From the NCBI RefSeq assembly GCF_001613045.1, contig NZ_BDBP01000016.1:62001-126000 (forward strand): a DNA stretch of 64,000 nt, given 5' to 3'. Below are positions 52,624 through 60,742 of this stretch, one piece after another. The DNA is from Nocardia lijiangensis NBRC 108240 (GTDB lineage Bacteria; Actinomycetota; Actinomycetes; Mycobacteriales; Mycobacteriaceae). Each line of letters starts with the position of its first letter. Positions within the stretch are counted from its first letter, which is position 1. Below the pieces are notes generated by a model. It saw nothing but the letters and a program-made list of their open reading frames with translations. It was not told the DNA's origin and made no database searches. The translations under genes and the position numbers were made by a program.

Positions 52624-52696
52624 TGGAGCTAAGGGGACTCGAACCCCTGACCCCCACACTGCCAGTGTGGTGCGCTACCAGCTGCGCCATAGCCCC
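52624..52696 (-). tRNA. tRNA-Ala (anticodon GGC)
   Basis: A 73-nt cloverleaf on the minus strand. The acceptor stem GGGGCTA/TAGCTCC has discriminator A. The D arm is GCGC...GCGC, the anticodon stem CCACA/TGTGG has loop CTGGCAG (anticodon GGC), and the T arm carries GGTTCGAGTCC. CCA is not encoded. Its 3' end faces the broken integrase, which suggests it is the attachment site of the adjacent island; the gene itself remains intact. Confidence 0.95.
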
Positions 52697-52818
52697 TTGG
52701 TGGGTCGCGCTCGGTTTCCCTCGCGCCTGATGAAAGTTACACCACCGGCGTGTCAGCAAACAAATCGCCTGGACAAAGGGGTGGCGGGCGGGTGAACTCA
52801 ACCCGTAGAATCGAACAC

Positions 52819-54288
52819 ATGTTCGAACAGAATCAGCTCTCTGCGGTGGACTTCGGGGCCATGAGTGACGAAGGGTTGATCGAGGCGCTCAGGGCGGCGC
52901 ACGGGGCGGCGGCCGCGGCGCAAGCGGCGGAGGTGTTCGCGGTGCGCGAGTTGTATCGGCGACACCGGGCCGCGAGCGCGGAACCGGGGCCGGGCGGTGT
53001 GCGGGCCGGGGAGTTCGCGGCGGCCGAGGCGGCGGTGGCGCTGTATGTGGACGAGGGCACGGCGGGGGCCCTGATCGATATCGGGCTGGTGCTGGAGGAG
53101 GCGCTGCCGCGGACCCGGATGGCGTTCGCGGTGGGCCGGATCGACCTGGCGAAGGTGCGGGTGATCGTGGACAGCACACGGGCGTTGACGAAAGAGGTCG
53201 TCGACGTGCTCGAGCCGCGGTTACTAGAAGCGGCGGCGCGGACGAATCCCGCGCGGTTGCGGCAGGCGGCGCGACGGTGGGCGCACCGGCTGGATCCCGC
53301 CGGTGCGCAGCGGCGGCGTGAGCGGCGACAGGACGACCGCGACGTGCGGATTCGCGCCGTGCAGGACAGCATGGCGGTGTTCGACGGGCTGCTGCCCGCA
53401 CCCGGCGCGCAGACGGTGGCGATGCGATTGCGCGAGATGAGCCTGCAGGTGTGCGCCGCGGATCCGAGGACTATGCCGCAACGGCGGGCCGACGCGCTGG
53501 TGGCGCTCGCGGACGGGTCGGGGCGGCTGCGCTGCCGGTGCGGCCGTGGCGAACGGTGCCCGCAGGCCGGTACCCCCGCGCAACCGCCGCGACGGCCGCT
53601 GATCCAGATCGGGATCGCCGCGGAGGCGCTGCTGGACATGCGGGAGGCGCCCGCGTTCCTGGCCGGCTACGGGCCGATCGACGCGGCGCTCGCGCGATTA
53701 CTGGCCGAGCACGCGCGGTTCCAGGTGGTTCCCGAGCATTCGGACGCCGACACGGGCGCGACGGAGGAAGCGGCGCAGCGGCGCACGGGTCGCGAGATCC
53801 GGGCGGTCGACGGAATGTGCCGGTTTCCCGGGTGCACGATCCCCGCGGCTGAAGCTGAACTGGCGCGCAGCGGCAGCGGACTCGCCGTGCTCTGTTCGCG
53901 GCATCGTCGACTGAAATCGTTGGCGGACAAGAGGAAACAGGGTTGGCGGGTGTGGCGCGCCGATCGCGATCGGATGCAGTGGACCGCGCCGGACGGCGAC
54001 CTGCACACAACGGTGCGGGAGGGTGCGCGATACCTGTTCCCGCACACCGATATCGCGCTGCCCGCAGTGGGAACCGCCGGAGTCCAAGCTGTTTCGAGCG
54101 CTATGTCCTACGTCGCCGACCGCGCGGGAAGCAACCGGACCGAGTCGAATCCGGGACTCACCGCCGACCGCCCGACCGGTGAGGACCTCCTCTACCCCCT
54201 CGACGGGCACATCCCGCTGCACCGGCAACTCAGCAGGATCGCACCGGAAGACGACATCCCGGACGACGTCACGGCCCACTGGGACTGA
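52819..54288 (+). CDS. DUF222 (13E12-type) protein with a degenerate HNH region (489 aa)
   Basis: Residues about 20-330 match the layout of the Ala/Arg-rich DUF222 proteins of Actinobacteria. Normally a C-terminal HNH nuclease follows. Here the zinc-type start MCRFPGC (about residue 333) and the end LCSRHRRLKSLADKRKQGW are present, but the segment with the usual DHxxP...GGPT...NL is replaced by a short unrelated stretch. Nuclease activity is therefore doubtful. The ATG at 52819 fits the start of the conserved region; an upstream in-frame extension to 52750 is less likely. The C-terminal coding segment (DLLYPLDGHIPLHRQLSRI) is repeated twice more downstream in decaying form. Confidence 0.85.
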   Translation: MFEQNQLSAVDFGAMSDEGLIEALRAAHGAAAAAQAAEVFAVRELYRRHRAASAEPGPGGVRAGEFAAAEAAVALYVDEGTAGALIDIGLVLEEALPRTRMAFAVGRIDLAKVRVIVDSTRALTKEVVDVLEPRLLEAAARTNPARLRQAARRWAHRLDPAGAQRRRERRQDDRDVRIRAVQDSMAVFDGLLPAPGAQTVAMRLREMSLQVCAADPRTMPQRRADALVALADGSGRLRCRCGRGERCPQAGTPAQPPRRPLIQIGIAAEALLDMREAPAFLAGYGPIDAALARLLAEHARFQVVPEHSDADTGATEEAAQRRTGREIRAVDGMCRFPGCTIPAAEAELARSGSGLAVLCSRHRRLKSLADKRKQGWRVWRADRDRMQWTAPDGDLHTTVREGARYLFPHTDIALPAVGTAGVQAVSSAMSYVADRAGSNRTESNPGLTADRPTGEDLLYPLDGHIPLHRQLSRIAPEDDIPDDVTAHWD

Positions 54289-54735
54289 GCCCGCCCCCGG
54301 GTCGCCGAGCAGCCCAGCTCATAGGGAAAGCCGGGCGCTCAGCGCGCCAGCTCGACCACCTATTCCTCCGAGGACCTGCCCTACCCCCTCGACGGGCGCA
54401 TCACACTGCACCGGCAACTCAGCCGGATCACGCCACAGGACGACCCCGACGATGTTGCGATCCACCGGAACTGAGCTCGCCCCGGGTCGCCGAGCGGCCC
54501 AGCTCGCAGGAAAGGCCGGGCGCTCAGCGCGTCAGCTCGACCACGCATTCGTAAGAGGACCTGCTTTACCCCTCGACGCACTGCACCGGCAACTCAGCCG
54601 GATCGCGCCAGAGGGCGACATCCAGGACGACGTCACGGCCCACCGGGACTGAGCTCGCTCAAGGTCGCCGCCGAGCAGCCCGAACCGCACGGGAAGCTGC
54701 GCGCTCAGCGCGTCAGCTCAACCACCCATTCCTCG
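54180..54735. repeat. Tandem triplication (about 183-bp unit) of a convergent gene junction
   Basis: The unit contains the last codons of the DUF222 gene, its stop, a spacer, and the antisense end of the convergent dsbA-like gene (GCGCTCAGCGCG.CAGCTC). The GCGCTCAGCGC marker recurs at about 54335, 54520 and 54701, with spacing of 185 and 181 bp. The CACTGCACCGGCAACTCAG marker recurs three times as well. Copies diverge by point changes and small deletions. Only the first copy of the DUF222 tail and the last copy of the dsbA tail are in intact genes. Confidence 0.85.
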
Positions 54736-55442
54736 TTGTTCACGTCGACCTTGTTCTGTCCGTCGAATACCGACGGCGTCGCGGCGCGCCCGTCCAACCG
54801 CGCGTTCAGGTCGTCCATGGCTGCCTTCGCGTGCGCCTTCGCGTTCTCCACCTTCGCCCCGCTCGCCACGCACTGCACGACCTGGTCGGGCGCGCCCGCC
54901 TCTCGCGCCAGTCCCGACAGCTGTTCGTTGCTCAGGTCGTCGCCGCCTTCCTCCGGCTGCTTCGACACGAACAGCAACTCATGGAACTTCGAGTACACCG
55001 GACCGTTGCCTGCCTCGGCGACGCATTCAGTGGCCGCGATAGCGCGCGTCGAGTAATCCTTGCTGCTCGACTTCGGGTCGAGGAAGTTCACGTAGTGGTA
55101 CCGCACCGCGAGTTTGCCCTCGTCCAGCTGCTGGGCCAGCTCCTGACCGTAGACGCGCTCCAGCGCGCCGCACGCCGGGCACAGCGGGTCCTCGTAGACG
55201 TCGACCGTCGTGGACACGCCCGGCTTGCCCAGAACAACGACGCCGTCGGGTTGCAGCACCGCATGCACACCGGCGTCGCGCACGGGGCCGTAACCGTCGT
55301 TGCGCGCGTCCGGTTCGTCCCGGCCCGAGCGGAACGCCAGGACCACGATCAACACGATCAGGGCGAGCGCGACACCGCCGAGGGCGTAGCTGGTCACGCT
55401 AGACATCGGTCGCGGGGTGTAGTTCGAACGCGATTGACTCAC
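54705..55442 (-). CDS. Membrane-anchored DsbA-like thioredoxin-fold protein (245 aa)
   Basis: An extracytoplasmic thiol-disulfide oxidoreductase or chaperone-like protein. It has one N-terminal membrane anchor (about residues 17-37, SYALGGVALALIVLIVVLAF). A DsbA/thioredoxin-like domain follows, with active-site C88-P-A-C91 in EDPLCPACG and the long helical insertion of the family (FLDPKSSSKDYSTRA, then helices to about 215). The GTG at 55442 gives the usual short cytoplasmic head (VSQSRSNYTPRP); an ATG 12 codons later is the alternative. It is convergent with the DUF222 gene, and its last codons belong to the tandem-repeat unit. No DsbB/VKOR partner is in the window. Confidence 0.85.
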   Translation of the reverse strand: MSQSRSNYTPRPMSSVTSYALGGVALALIVLIVVLAFRSGRDEPDARNDGYGPVRDAGVHAVLQPDGVVVLGKPGVSTTVDVYEDPLCPACGALERVYGQELAQQLDEGKLAVRYHYVNFLDPKSSSKDYSTRAIAATECVAEAGNGPVYSKFHELLFVSKQPEEGGDDLSNEQLSGLAREAGAPDQVVQCVASGAKVENAKAHAKAAMDDLNARLDGRAATPSVFDGQNKVDVNNEEWVVELTR

Positions 55443-55557
55443 GTCAACACTCTGCCGCAATCCCCGCGACCGGTGTGCGCCGGGCATAGCGAGTCGCCCA
55501 CACCGCCGCCGCTCGCAACGGTGACCTCGCCACAGCCCGTCCCACATGCTGTCCAGA

Positions 55558-56210
55558 CACCTCACATAGGCACCGCCTGTGTGAGGCGTCCACAAGCTAT
55601 GTGAACCACCAGGGCTGGCTGGACGATGCGAACGGGCGCTTCCCGCAGTCCTAGCAGCCCGTCTCGACACCTCGCAGGGGTTGCAACCTGTGCGAAGCGT
55701 CTACACGGTCTGCGAGGCTCGGCGCCACACAGCGTGCGGACGCCCCGCATAGGCACCACCTGCGTGGGGCGTCCACAAGGTATGTGAACCGCTCGGGTTG
55801 GACATCATGAAGAAGCCCCGTGCAGTCTTCGCAGGCCGTCTTGACACCTCGCAGGGGTTGCAACCTGTGCGAAGCGTCTACACGGTCTGGGAGGCTCGGC
55901 GCCACACACCGTGTGGACGGCCCGCATAGGCACCGCCTGTGTGAAGCGTCAGCAAGGTGTGCGGGCACACACGGGCAGGCACGATCTGCCGCGCTTACCC
56001 GCCTCCGCGAGCGGCGACTTGATTCCGTTGAAGTCTTCGCAGTCCGTCTTCACGCCTCGCAGGGGTTGCAACTGCAACCCGTGCGAAGCGTCGACGCGGT
56101 CTGCGATGCTCGGCGTCACACACCATGTGGACGGCCCGCATAGGCACCGCTTGTGTGAAGCGTCAGCAAGGTATGTGGGCACGCACAGGCGGGCCCGATC
56201 GCGGTGCTGG
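55558..56210. repeat. Cluster of interspersed palindrome-bearing repeats filling an intergenic region
   Basis: Two elements alternate. Element A (around CATAGGCACCGCCTGTGTG, itself a near-palindrome) occurs at about 55561, 55748, 55925 and 56139. Element B (CTCGCAGGGGTTGCAACC..GTGCGAAGCGTC, with the palindrome GGTTGCAACC) occurs at about 55670, 55847 and 56057. Unit spacing is about 177-214 bp. Copy 3 of B has a small internal duplication (TGCAACTGCAACC). The 854-bp gap between dsbA and the MFS gene contains nothing else. Spacing and sequence between copies are themselves repeated, so this is not a CRISPR array. Confidence 0.85.
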
Positions 56211-56297
56211 ACCATGCGGAGCGGGCGCCAGCCCGCAGAGTGGCGCGTTATGGATCGGCGTCCCGAATTTCGTTGTCCGGCGCGAGGATTGCCCCCC

Positions 56298-57641
56298 CTA
56301 GCGACGTGAACCAGTAGGCGAGGCGGTTCGTTCGTCGTGGGTCGGGTCGCGCGGTTCCTCGCATTCCTCGGCGGCGCGATGGGCGAGTTGATATTCCGCG
56401 TCGTCGCACGGCACGGCGGTGACCTGTTCGGCGGGGTGTCGTTGCAGCGGCTCGGGGACGACCGTCCATGCCGCGGCTGCGATGGCCAGCAGCGCGCCGG
56501 TCGCGGCGAGTGCCAGTCCGTAGGAGGTGTGCTGGGCGAGGGCGCCGACGGCGACCGGGCCGACGACGGTGCCCAGGTCGGCGGCCATCTGGAAGCCCGC
56601 GAGCACCGGGCCGCCGCGCGCCTTGGGGCCGAGGATGTCGGCGAGCGCGGCCTGCTGGGTCGGCGTCAGCATGCCCGAGCCGAGACCGGCGACGACGGAG
56701 GTCGCCAGGAGCCAGCCGAGGTTCGGGGCGTAGCCGAGCCCGGCGGTGCCCAGCGCGCAGACCAGCGAGCCGACGACGAGGAACGGCTTGCGCCCCCACC
56801 GATCGGACAACCGGCCGGACAGGAACAGCACCGCGACATTGCCCGCCGCGAAGGCGGTCAGCGCGACGCCCGCCATCCCGGTCGGCTGTCGCAGCACCTC
56901 CACCACGAGCAGGGGCACGAGCGCCATGCGGACACCGAAGATGGCGGCGCCGTTGGCGAAGTTGGACCAGAGCACCGCGCGGTAGGCGGGGCGGGCCAGC
57001 GCCTGACGGAAGGTCATGACGCGCAGTTCCCCGCTGACCTCCGGCGCGGCCAGATGCGAATGGCGCAGGCTCAGGTGGACCGCGACGCTCACCGCGAGCA
57101 GCGCCGCGGCGTAGATGAGGAACGGCGCTCGCAACCCGAGCCCGGCCAGCGCACCGCCCACCAGCGGACCGCTCACCGAGCCGACGAGGAAGCTCGTCGA
57201 CCACAGCCCCGACACCCGCCCGCGCTGCTCGGGCGGCGAGATGCGGATCACCAGCGCCAGCGACGACACGGTGAACATGGTCGAGCCGATGCCGCCCACC
57301 GAGCGCAAAACCAGGAGCTGCCAATAACTCTGGGCGAACGCGCTCGCTCCGGTGGAGACGGCGACGATCACCAGGCCGGACAGATACACCCAGCGCTCGC
57401 CGAGCCGCTGCACCAGCCGCCCGCTGACCGGCGCGAACAGCAGCCGCATCAGCGCGAACGCGCTGACGATCGCGGACGCGGCCGCCACCCCGACGCCGAA
57501 GCTGCGCGCGAACTGCGGCAGCACCGGTGCCACCAGTCCGAATCCGATGGCGATGACGAACGCGGCCCCGATCAGCACCCAGATCTCATTGGGCAGAGCC
57601 CCGGCTCTCGTGTTCGCCAGCGCCCTGGCTCTACAGCTCAC
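56298..57641 (-). CDS. MFS transporter, 12-TM (447 aa)
   Basis: A proton-driven major facilitator of the DHA1-like drug/sugar efflux type. Twelve hydrophobic segments are distributed over residues 18-415, with the loop 2-3 motif A-like GRLVQRLGERWVY and its second-half repeat GRLSDRWGRKPF. Substrate cannot be told. A hydrophilic tail of about 40 residues, rich in Glu/Arg, follows. The GTG at 57641 overlaps the end of pgm by 11 nt, so translation is probably coupled. Confidence 0.9.
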   Translation of the reverse strand: MSCRARALANTRAGALPNEIWVLIGAAFVIAIGFGLVAPVLPQFARSFGVGVAAASAIVSAFALMRLLFAPVSGRLVQRLGERWVYLSGLVIVAVSTGASAFAQSYWQLLVLRSVGGIGSTMFTVSSLALVIRISPPEQRGRVSGLWSTSFLVGSVSGPLVGGALAGLGLRAPFLIYAAALLAVSVAVHLSLRHSHLAAPEVSGELRVMTFRQALARPAYRAVLWSNFANGAAIFGVRMALVPLLVVEVLRQPTGMAGVALTAFAAGNVAVLFLSGRLSDRWGRKPFLVVGSLVCALGTAGLGYAPNLGWLLATSVVAGLGSGMLTPTQQAALADILGPKARGGPVLAGFQMAADLGTVVGPVAVGALAQHTSYGLALAATGALLAIAAAAWTVVPEPLQRHPAEQVTAVPCDDAEYQLAHRAAEECEEPRDPTHDERTASPTGSRR

Positions 57642-59274
57642 CCGTCAGCGCCTTGCCCACCATCTCCTCCGCGGCCGCCTGCACCTGGGCCAGGTGCTCG
57701 CTGCCGTGGAACGACTCCGCGTAGATCTTGTACTTGTCCTCGGTGCCGGATGGACGCGCCGCGAACCAGGCGTTCTCGGTGGTGACCTTGAGTCCGCCGA
57801 GCGGCGCGCCGTTGCCTCTCGCGCGGGTGAGCACGGCGGTGATCGGCTCGCCCGCGATCTCCTTGGTGGTGATCACATCGGGAGTCAACCTCGCCAGGCG
57901 TGCTTTCTGTTCCGCGGTGGCCGTGGCGTCGATGCGGGCGTAGGCGGGGCTGCCGTAGCGACGCTCGAGTTCGACGTAGCGCGCGGACGGTGTCTGCCCG
58001 GTGCACGCGGCGATCTCGGCGGCGAGCAGTGCGAGCAGGATGCCGTCCTTGTCGGTGGTCCACACCGTGCCGTCCATCCGCAGGAACGAGGCGCCCGCGC
58101 TCTCCTCGCCGCCGAAAGCGAGGCTGCCGCTGAACAATCCGGGCACGAACCACTTGAACCCGACCGGCACCTCGTGCACGTCGCGGCCGAGTACGCCGAC
58201 CACCCGGTCGATCATGGACGAGGTGACCACGGTCTTGCCGATCTTGGTCAGCGCGTCCCAGCCGATACGGTTCGCCACCAGATATTCGATCGCGACGGCG
58301 AGGAAGTGGTTGGGGTTCATCAGCCCGCCGTCGGGGGTGACGATGCCGTGCCGGTCGGCGTCGGCGTCGTTGCCGGTGGAGATGTCGTAGTCGTCCTTGA
58401 TCGCCACCAGCGCCGCCATGGCGTAGCGCGAGGACGGGTCCATCCGGATCTTGCCATCGCTGTCCAGCGTCATGAACCGCCAGGTCGGGTCGACCAACGG
58501 GTTGACGACCTCGAGTTCGAGGTCGTAGCGCTGGCCGATCTCCTCCCAGTAGTCCACGCTGGCGCCGCCCATCGGGTCGGCCCCGAGGCGGATGCCCGCG
58601 CCGCGAATCGCGTCCAGGTTCAACACGTTCGGCAGGTCGGCGATGTAGTGGTCGAGGTAGTCGTAGCGCTGGACGCAGGTGGCCAGCGCGTGCTGCAGGG
58701 TGGTGCGCTTCACGTCGGACAGGCCGGTGCGCAACAACTCGTTGGCTCGCGCGGCGATCGCGTCGGTGGCGACGGTGTCGGCCGGGCCGCCGTGCGGCGG
58801 GTTGTACTTGAAGCCGCCGTCGCGCGGCGGATTGTGCGACGGCGTGACCACGATGCCGTCGGCCTGGTGCTTGGTGCCGTTGGTGTTGTGCCGCAACACC
58901 GCGTGGCTGAGCGCCGGTGTCGGCGTGTAGCGGTCGCGGGCGTCGATCACCGCGGTGACGTCGTTGGCGGCGAGCACCTCGAGTGCGGTGGTCCACGCGG
59001 GCTCGGACAGCGCGTGCGTGTCCCTGGCCAGATACACCGGACCGGTGATGCCCCGGGTGGCACGGTATTCGACGATCGCCTGGGTGATCGCCAGGATGTG
59101 CGCCTCGTTGAACGCGCTGTCCAGGCTGGACCCGCGATGTCCCGAGGTGCCGAACACCACCTGCTGGGCCGGATCGGCGGGATCCGGGATGCGGCTGTAG
59201 TAGGCGGTGACCAGGTGGGCGATGTCCTCCAGGTCGGTCGCCCGTGCGGGTCGCCCGGCTCGATCATGGGCCAT
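57631..59274 (-). CDS. pgm: Phosphoglucomutase, alpha-D-glucose-phosphate-specific (547 aa)
   Basis: Interconverts glucose 1-phosphate and glucose 6-phosphate in the cytosol, feeding glycogen, trehalose and UDP-glucose synthesis. The phospho-Ser loop TPSHNPP has S146, the same position as in E. coli Pgm (546 aa). FGTSGHRG at the start, the metal loop GNDADADRHG, the sugar loop GGEESAG and the phosphate loop RPSGTEDKYKIY are all present. The ATG at 59274 has GGAAGGGAGA 8 nt upstream; earlier in-frame codons lack a site. It follows the fluoride-exporter genes on the same strand by 47 nt. Confidence 0.96.
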   Translation of the reverse strand: MAHDRAGRPARATDLEDIAHLVTAYYSRIPDPADPAQQVVFGTSGHRGSSLDSAFNEAHILAITQAIVEYRATRGITGPVYLARDTHALSEPAWTTALEVLAANDVTAVIDARDRYTPTPALSHAVLRHNTNGTKHQADGIVVTPSHNPPRDGGFKYNPPHGGPADTVATDAIAARANELLRTGLSDVKRTTLQHALATCVQRYDYLDHYIADLPNVLNLDAIRGAGIRLGADPMGGASVDYWEEIGQRYDLELEVVNPLVDPTWRFMTLDSDGKIRMDPSSRYAMAALVAIKDDYDISTGNDADADRHGIVTPDGGLMNPNHFLAVAIEYLVANRIGWDALTKIGKTVVTSSMIDRVVGVLGRDVHEVPVGFKWFVPGLFSGSLAFGGEESAGASFLRMDGTVWTTDKDGILLALLAAEIAACTGQTPSARYVELERRYGSPAYARIDATATAEQKARLARLTPDVITTKEIAGEPITAVLTRARGNGAPLGGLKVTTENAWFAARPSGTEDKYKIYAESFHGSEHLAQVQAAAEEMVGKALTGEL

Positions 59275-59321
59275 GCTCGGGTCTCCCTTCCAGGTCGGCT
59301 GCGCCCGGCTCGTCATCAGGA

Positions 59322-59684
59322 TCATGCCCACAACCACTGGGTCGCGGACGCGGCGGCGTACACCGCGGCCAGGCAGGCCGCCACGCTGATCACGACATTG
59401 CCCACCGCGTAGGTGTAAGCGCCGTCCGCGACCAATCGGATGGTCTCGTAACCGAATGTGCTGAACGTCGTCAACGCGCCGCAGAAGCCGGTTCCCGCCA
59501 TCGACAGGAGCCAGCTGTCCGCACTCGCGCCGATCAATCCGCCCAACGCCGCCGAACCGACAATGTTAACCGTCAAAGTGCCCAACGGCAGCAGGGTTTC
59601 GAAACGGGCGGCCATCGCGCGGTCGATCAGATAGCGCAGCGGCGCACCGATCATGCCGCCGATCACGACGAGTACCGCGGTCAT
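59322..59684 (-). CDS. crcB: CrcB/Fluc fluoride exporter subunit (120 aa)
   Basis: A four-TM small membrane protein that exports fluoride as a dual-topology or paired dimer. Family signatures: GGMIGAPLRYLID near the start, LGTLTVNIVGS in TM2, and GFCGALTTFSTFGYE in TM3 with the pore Phe residues. The ATG at 59684 overlaps the stop of the DUF190 gene (ATGA), so the two are translationally coupled. A second crcB lies two genes upstream, the common heterodimer arrangement in Actinobacteria. Confidence 0.95.
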   Translation of the reverse strand: MTAVLVVIGGMIGAPLRYLIDRAMAARFETLLPLGTLTVNIVGSAALGGLIGASADSWLLSMAGTGFCGALTTFSTFGYETIRLVADGAYTYAVGNVVISVAACLAAVYAAASATQWLWA

Positions 59685-60043
59685 CGGCCCACCCCGATGG
59701 GCGGCTGCCAGGTCTCCACCGGCGACAGCGTGACGGTCACGCCGGCGAGCACCTCGGCGTTCTCCTCGACGAAGGACCGCAGGCGCTGCGTCTCGTCGAC
59801 GATCATCACCTGCACGGGAAGATGTTCGGCCAGATCGAGGACGCGGCTGGTGTGGATGTGCGAGGACGCGCCGTAGCCCTCCACGCCGCGCCACACGCTG
59901 GCGCCGGAGAGGCCCGCGTCGCGCGCACGGCGCACGATCTCGTGGAACAGGGGGCCGTGCCGCCACTTGTCGTCCTCGTCGAGCAACACCGTCAACCGCG
60001 CGGCCTGCCGCCACTGGCCCGCGTCCGCAGGTGAATCACTCAT
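59681..60043 (-). CDS. DUF190 protein (120 aa) in the fluoride-export operon
   Basis: A small cytosolic PII-like alpha/beta protein of the DUF190 family. Characteristic parts: LTVLLDEDDKWRHGPLFHEI, then GLSGASVWRGVEGYG, and IVDETQRL. DUF190 genes are often found beside crcB; a regulatory or sensing role in fluoride efflux is inferred from that linkage. The ATG at 60043 follows GGGGGTCAGGC. A longer in-frame extension has no conserved sequence. Confidence 0.93.
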   Translation of the reverse strand: MSDSPADAGQWRQAARLTVLLDEDDKWRHGPLFHEIVRRARDAGLSGASVWRGVEGYGASSHIHTSRVLDLAEHLPVQVMIVDETQRLRSFVEENAEVLAGVTVTLSPVETWQPPIGVGR

Positions 60044-60108
60044 TGCCTGACCCCCTTCCGTCGTACGTACCAGTCGTCCACCACGCCGCCCAGCGGGCGA
60101 CGCGCCGA

Positions 60109-60552
60109 TCACTGTCGTCCACCGCGTTGCTGCGTTCTTGCCGTGCCCGTCGCGAGCCGCGCCACCCCCATGCCGAGCCATACCGCGCCGAGCGACGCCG
60201 CAACCGTCCCCCCGAGATAGCCGAGCGCCTCGGTCGTTGCTCCCGATTCGAGCAGTCTACGAATCTCGAGGCTGTAGGTCGAAAAGGTCGTGAAACCGCC
60301 CAGCAACCCGATGCCGAGGAAGGGGCGTAGCAGTCTGTGGGCTACCCAGACCTCGGTGATCAGAACCATCAGAATTCCGATCGCGAAACAACCACTGACA
60401 TTGATGGCGAAGGTCGACCACGGCACCTGGCCGGGCGGCGTCGGCCACCCGAGCCCGACGACGTAGCGCAGCACGGCGCCGAGCCCGCCGCCCAGCGAAA
60501 TCACCAGGAGCACAGTCGGCTCGACGGCCGGGGTACGGGCTTGCGGGCCCAT
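60109..60552 (-). CDS. crcB: CrcB/Fluc fluoride exporter subunit (147 aa)
   Basis: The first gene of the operon-like run crcB-DUF190-crcB-pgm-MFS. Four TM helices; signatures GGGLGAVLRYVVG, FAINVSGCFAIG, and GGFTTFSTYSLE with the central Phe residues. The ATG at 60552 is chosen for its GGAGGT site 7 nt upstream; an upstream extension carries no family residues. It is longer than the second CrcB by an N-terminal 16-residue head and a basic C-tail. The leader holds a 6-bp hairpin (CGCCGA/TCGGCG), but I could not match it to the fluoride riboswitch consensus. Confidence 0.94.
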   Translation of the reverse strand: MGPQARTPAVEPTVLLVISLGGGLGAVLRYVVGLGWPTPPGQVPWSTFAINVSGCFAIGILMVLITEVWVAHRLLRPFLGIGLLGGFTTFSTYSLEIRRLLESGATTEALGYLGGTVAASLGAVWLGMGVARLATGTARTQQRGGRQ

Positions 60553-60742
60553 CTGCTGACCTCCTGCCGCGCCGAACGTCATCGGCGACATGCTATCGGT
60601 AGGACCACCCGGTCGGTTCGGCCGGGGACACGAATGACGAACAGCCGCGTTCATTGACACGGGATGCGCCGCCGACTACGAATGCCCCGAAGGTTTCGCC
60701 ACGGTTCCACCCCTCCCCTATCCCTTCGGCACTGGAGCGACG

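Noticed and set aside
52600..52700. Direct repeat of the tRNA 3' end marking both island ends
   Set aside because: No second copy of the tRNA-Ala 3' segment is visible in the window; if it exists it lies left of base 1.
55558..56210. CRISPR array
   Set aside because: Repeats are long (about 80 bp), palindromic and alternating, with spacers that are themselves repeated; no cas genes are nearby.
57352..59412. Plus-strand frame of 686 residues opposite pgm
   Set aside because: Antisense shadow of pgm, whose motifs and length match E. coli Pgm closely.
60553..60660. Fluoride riboswitch upstream of the first crcB
   Set aside because: There is a short hairpin, but I could not place the conserved crcB-motif pseudoknot elements. 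A covariance-model search (RF01734) would decide; a significant hit would overturn this.
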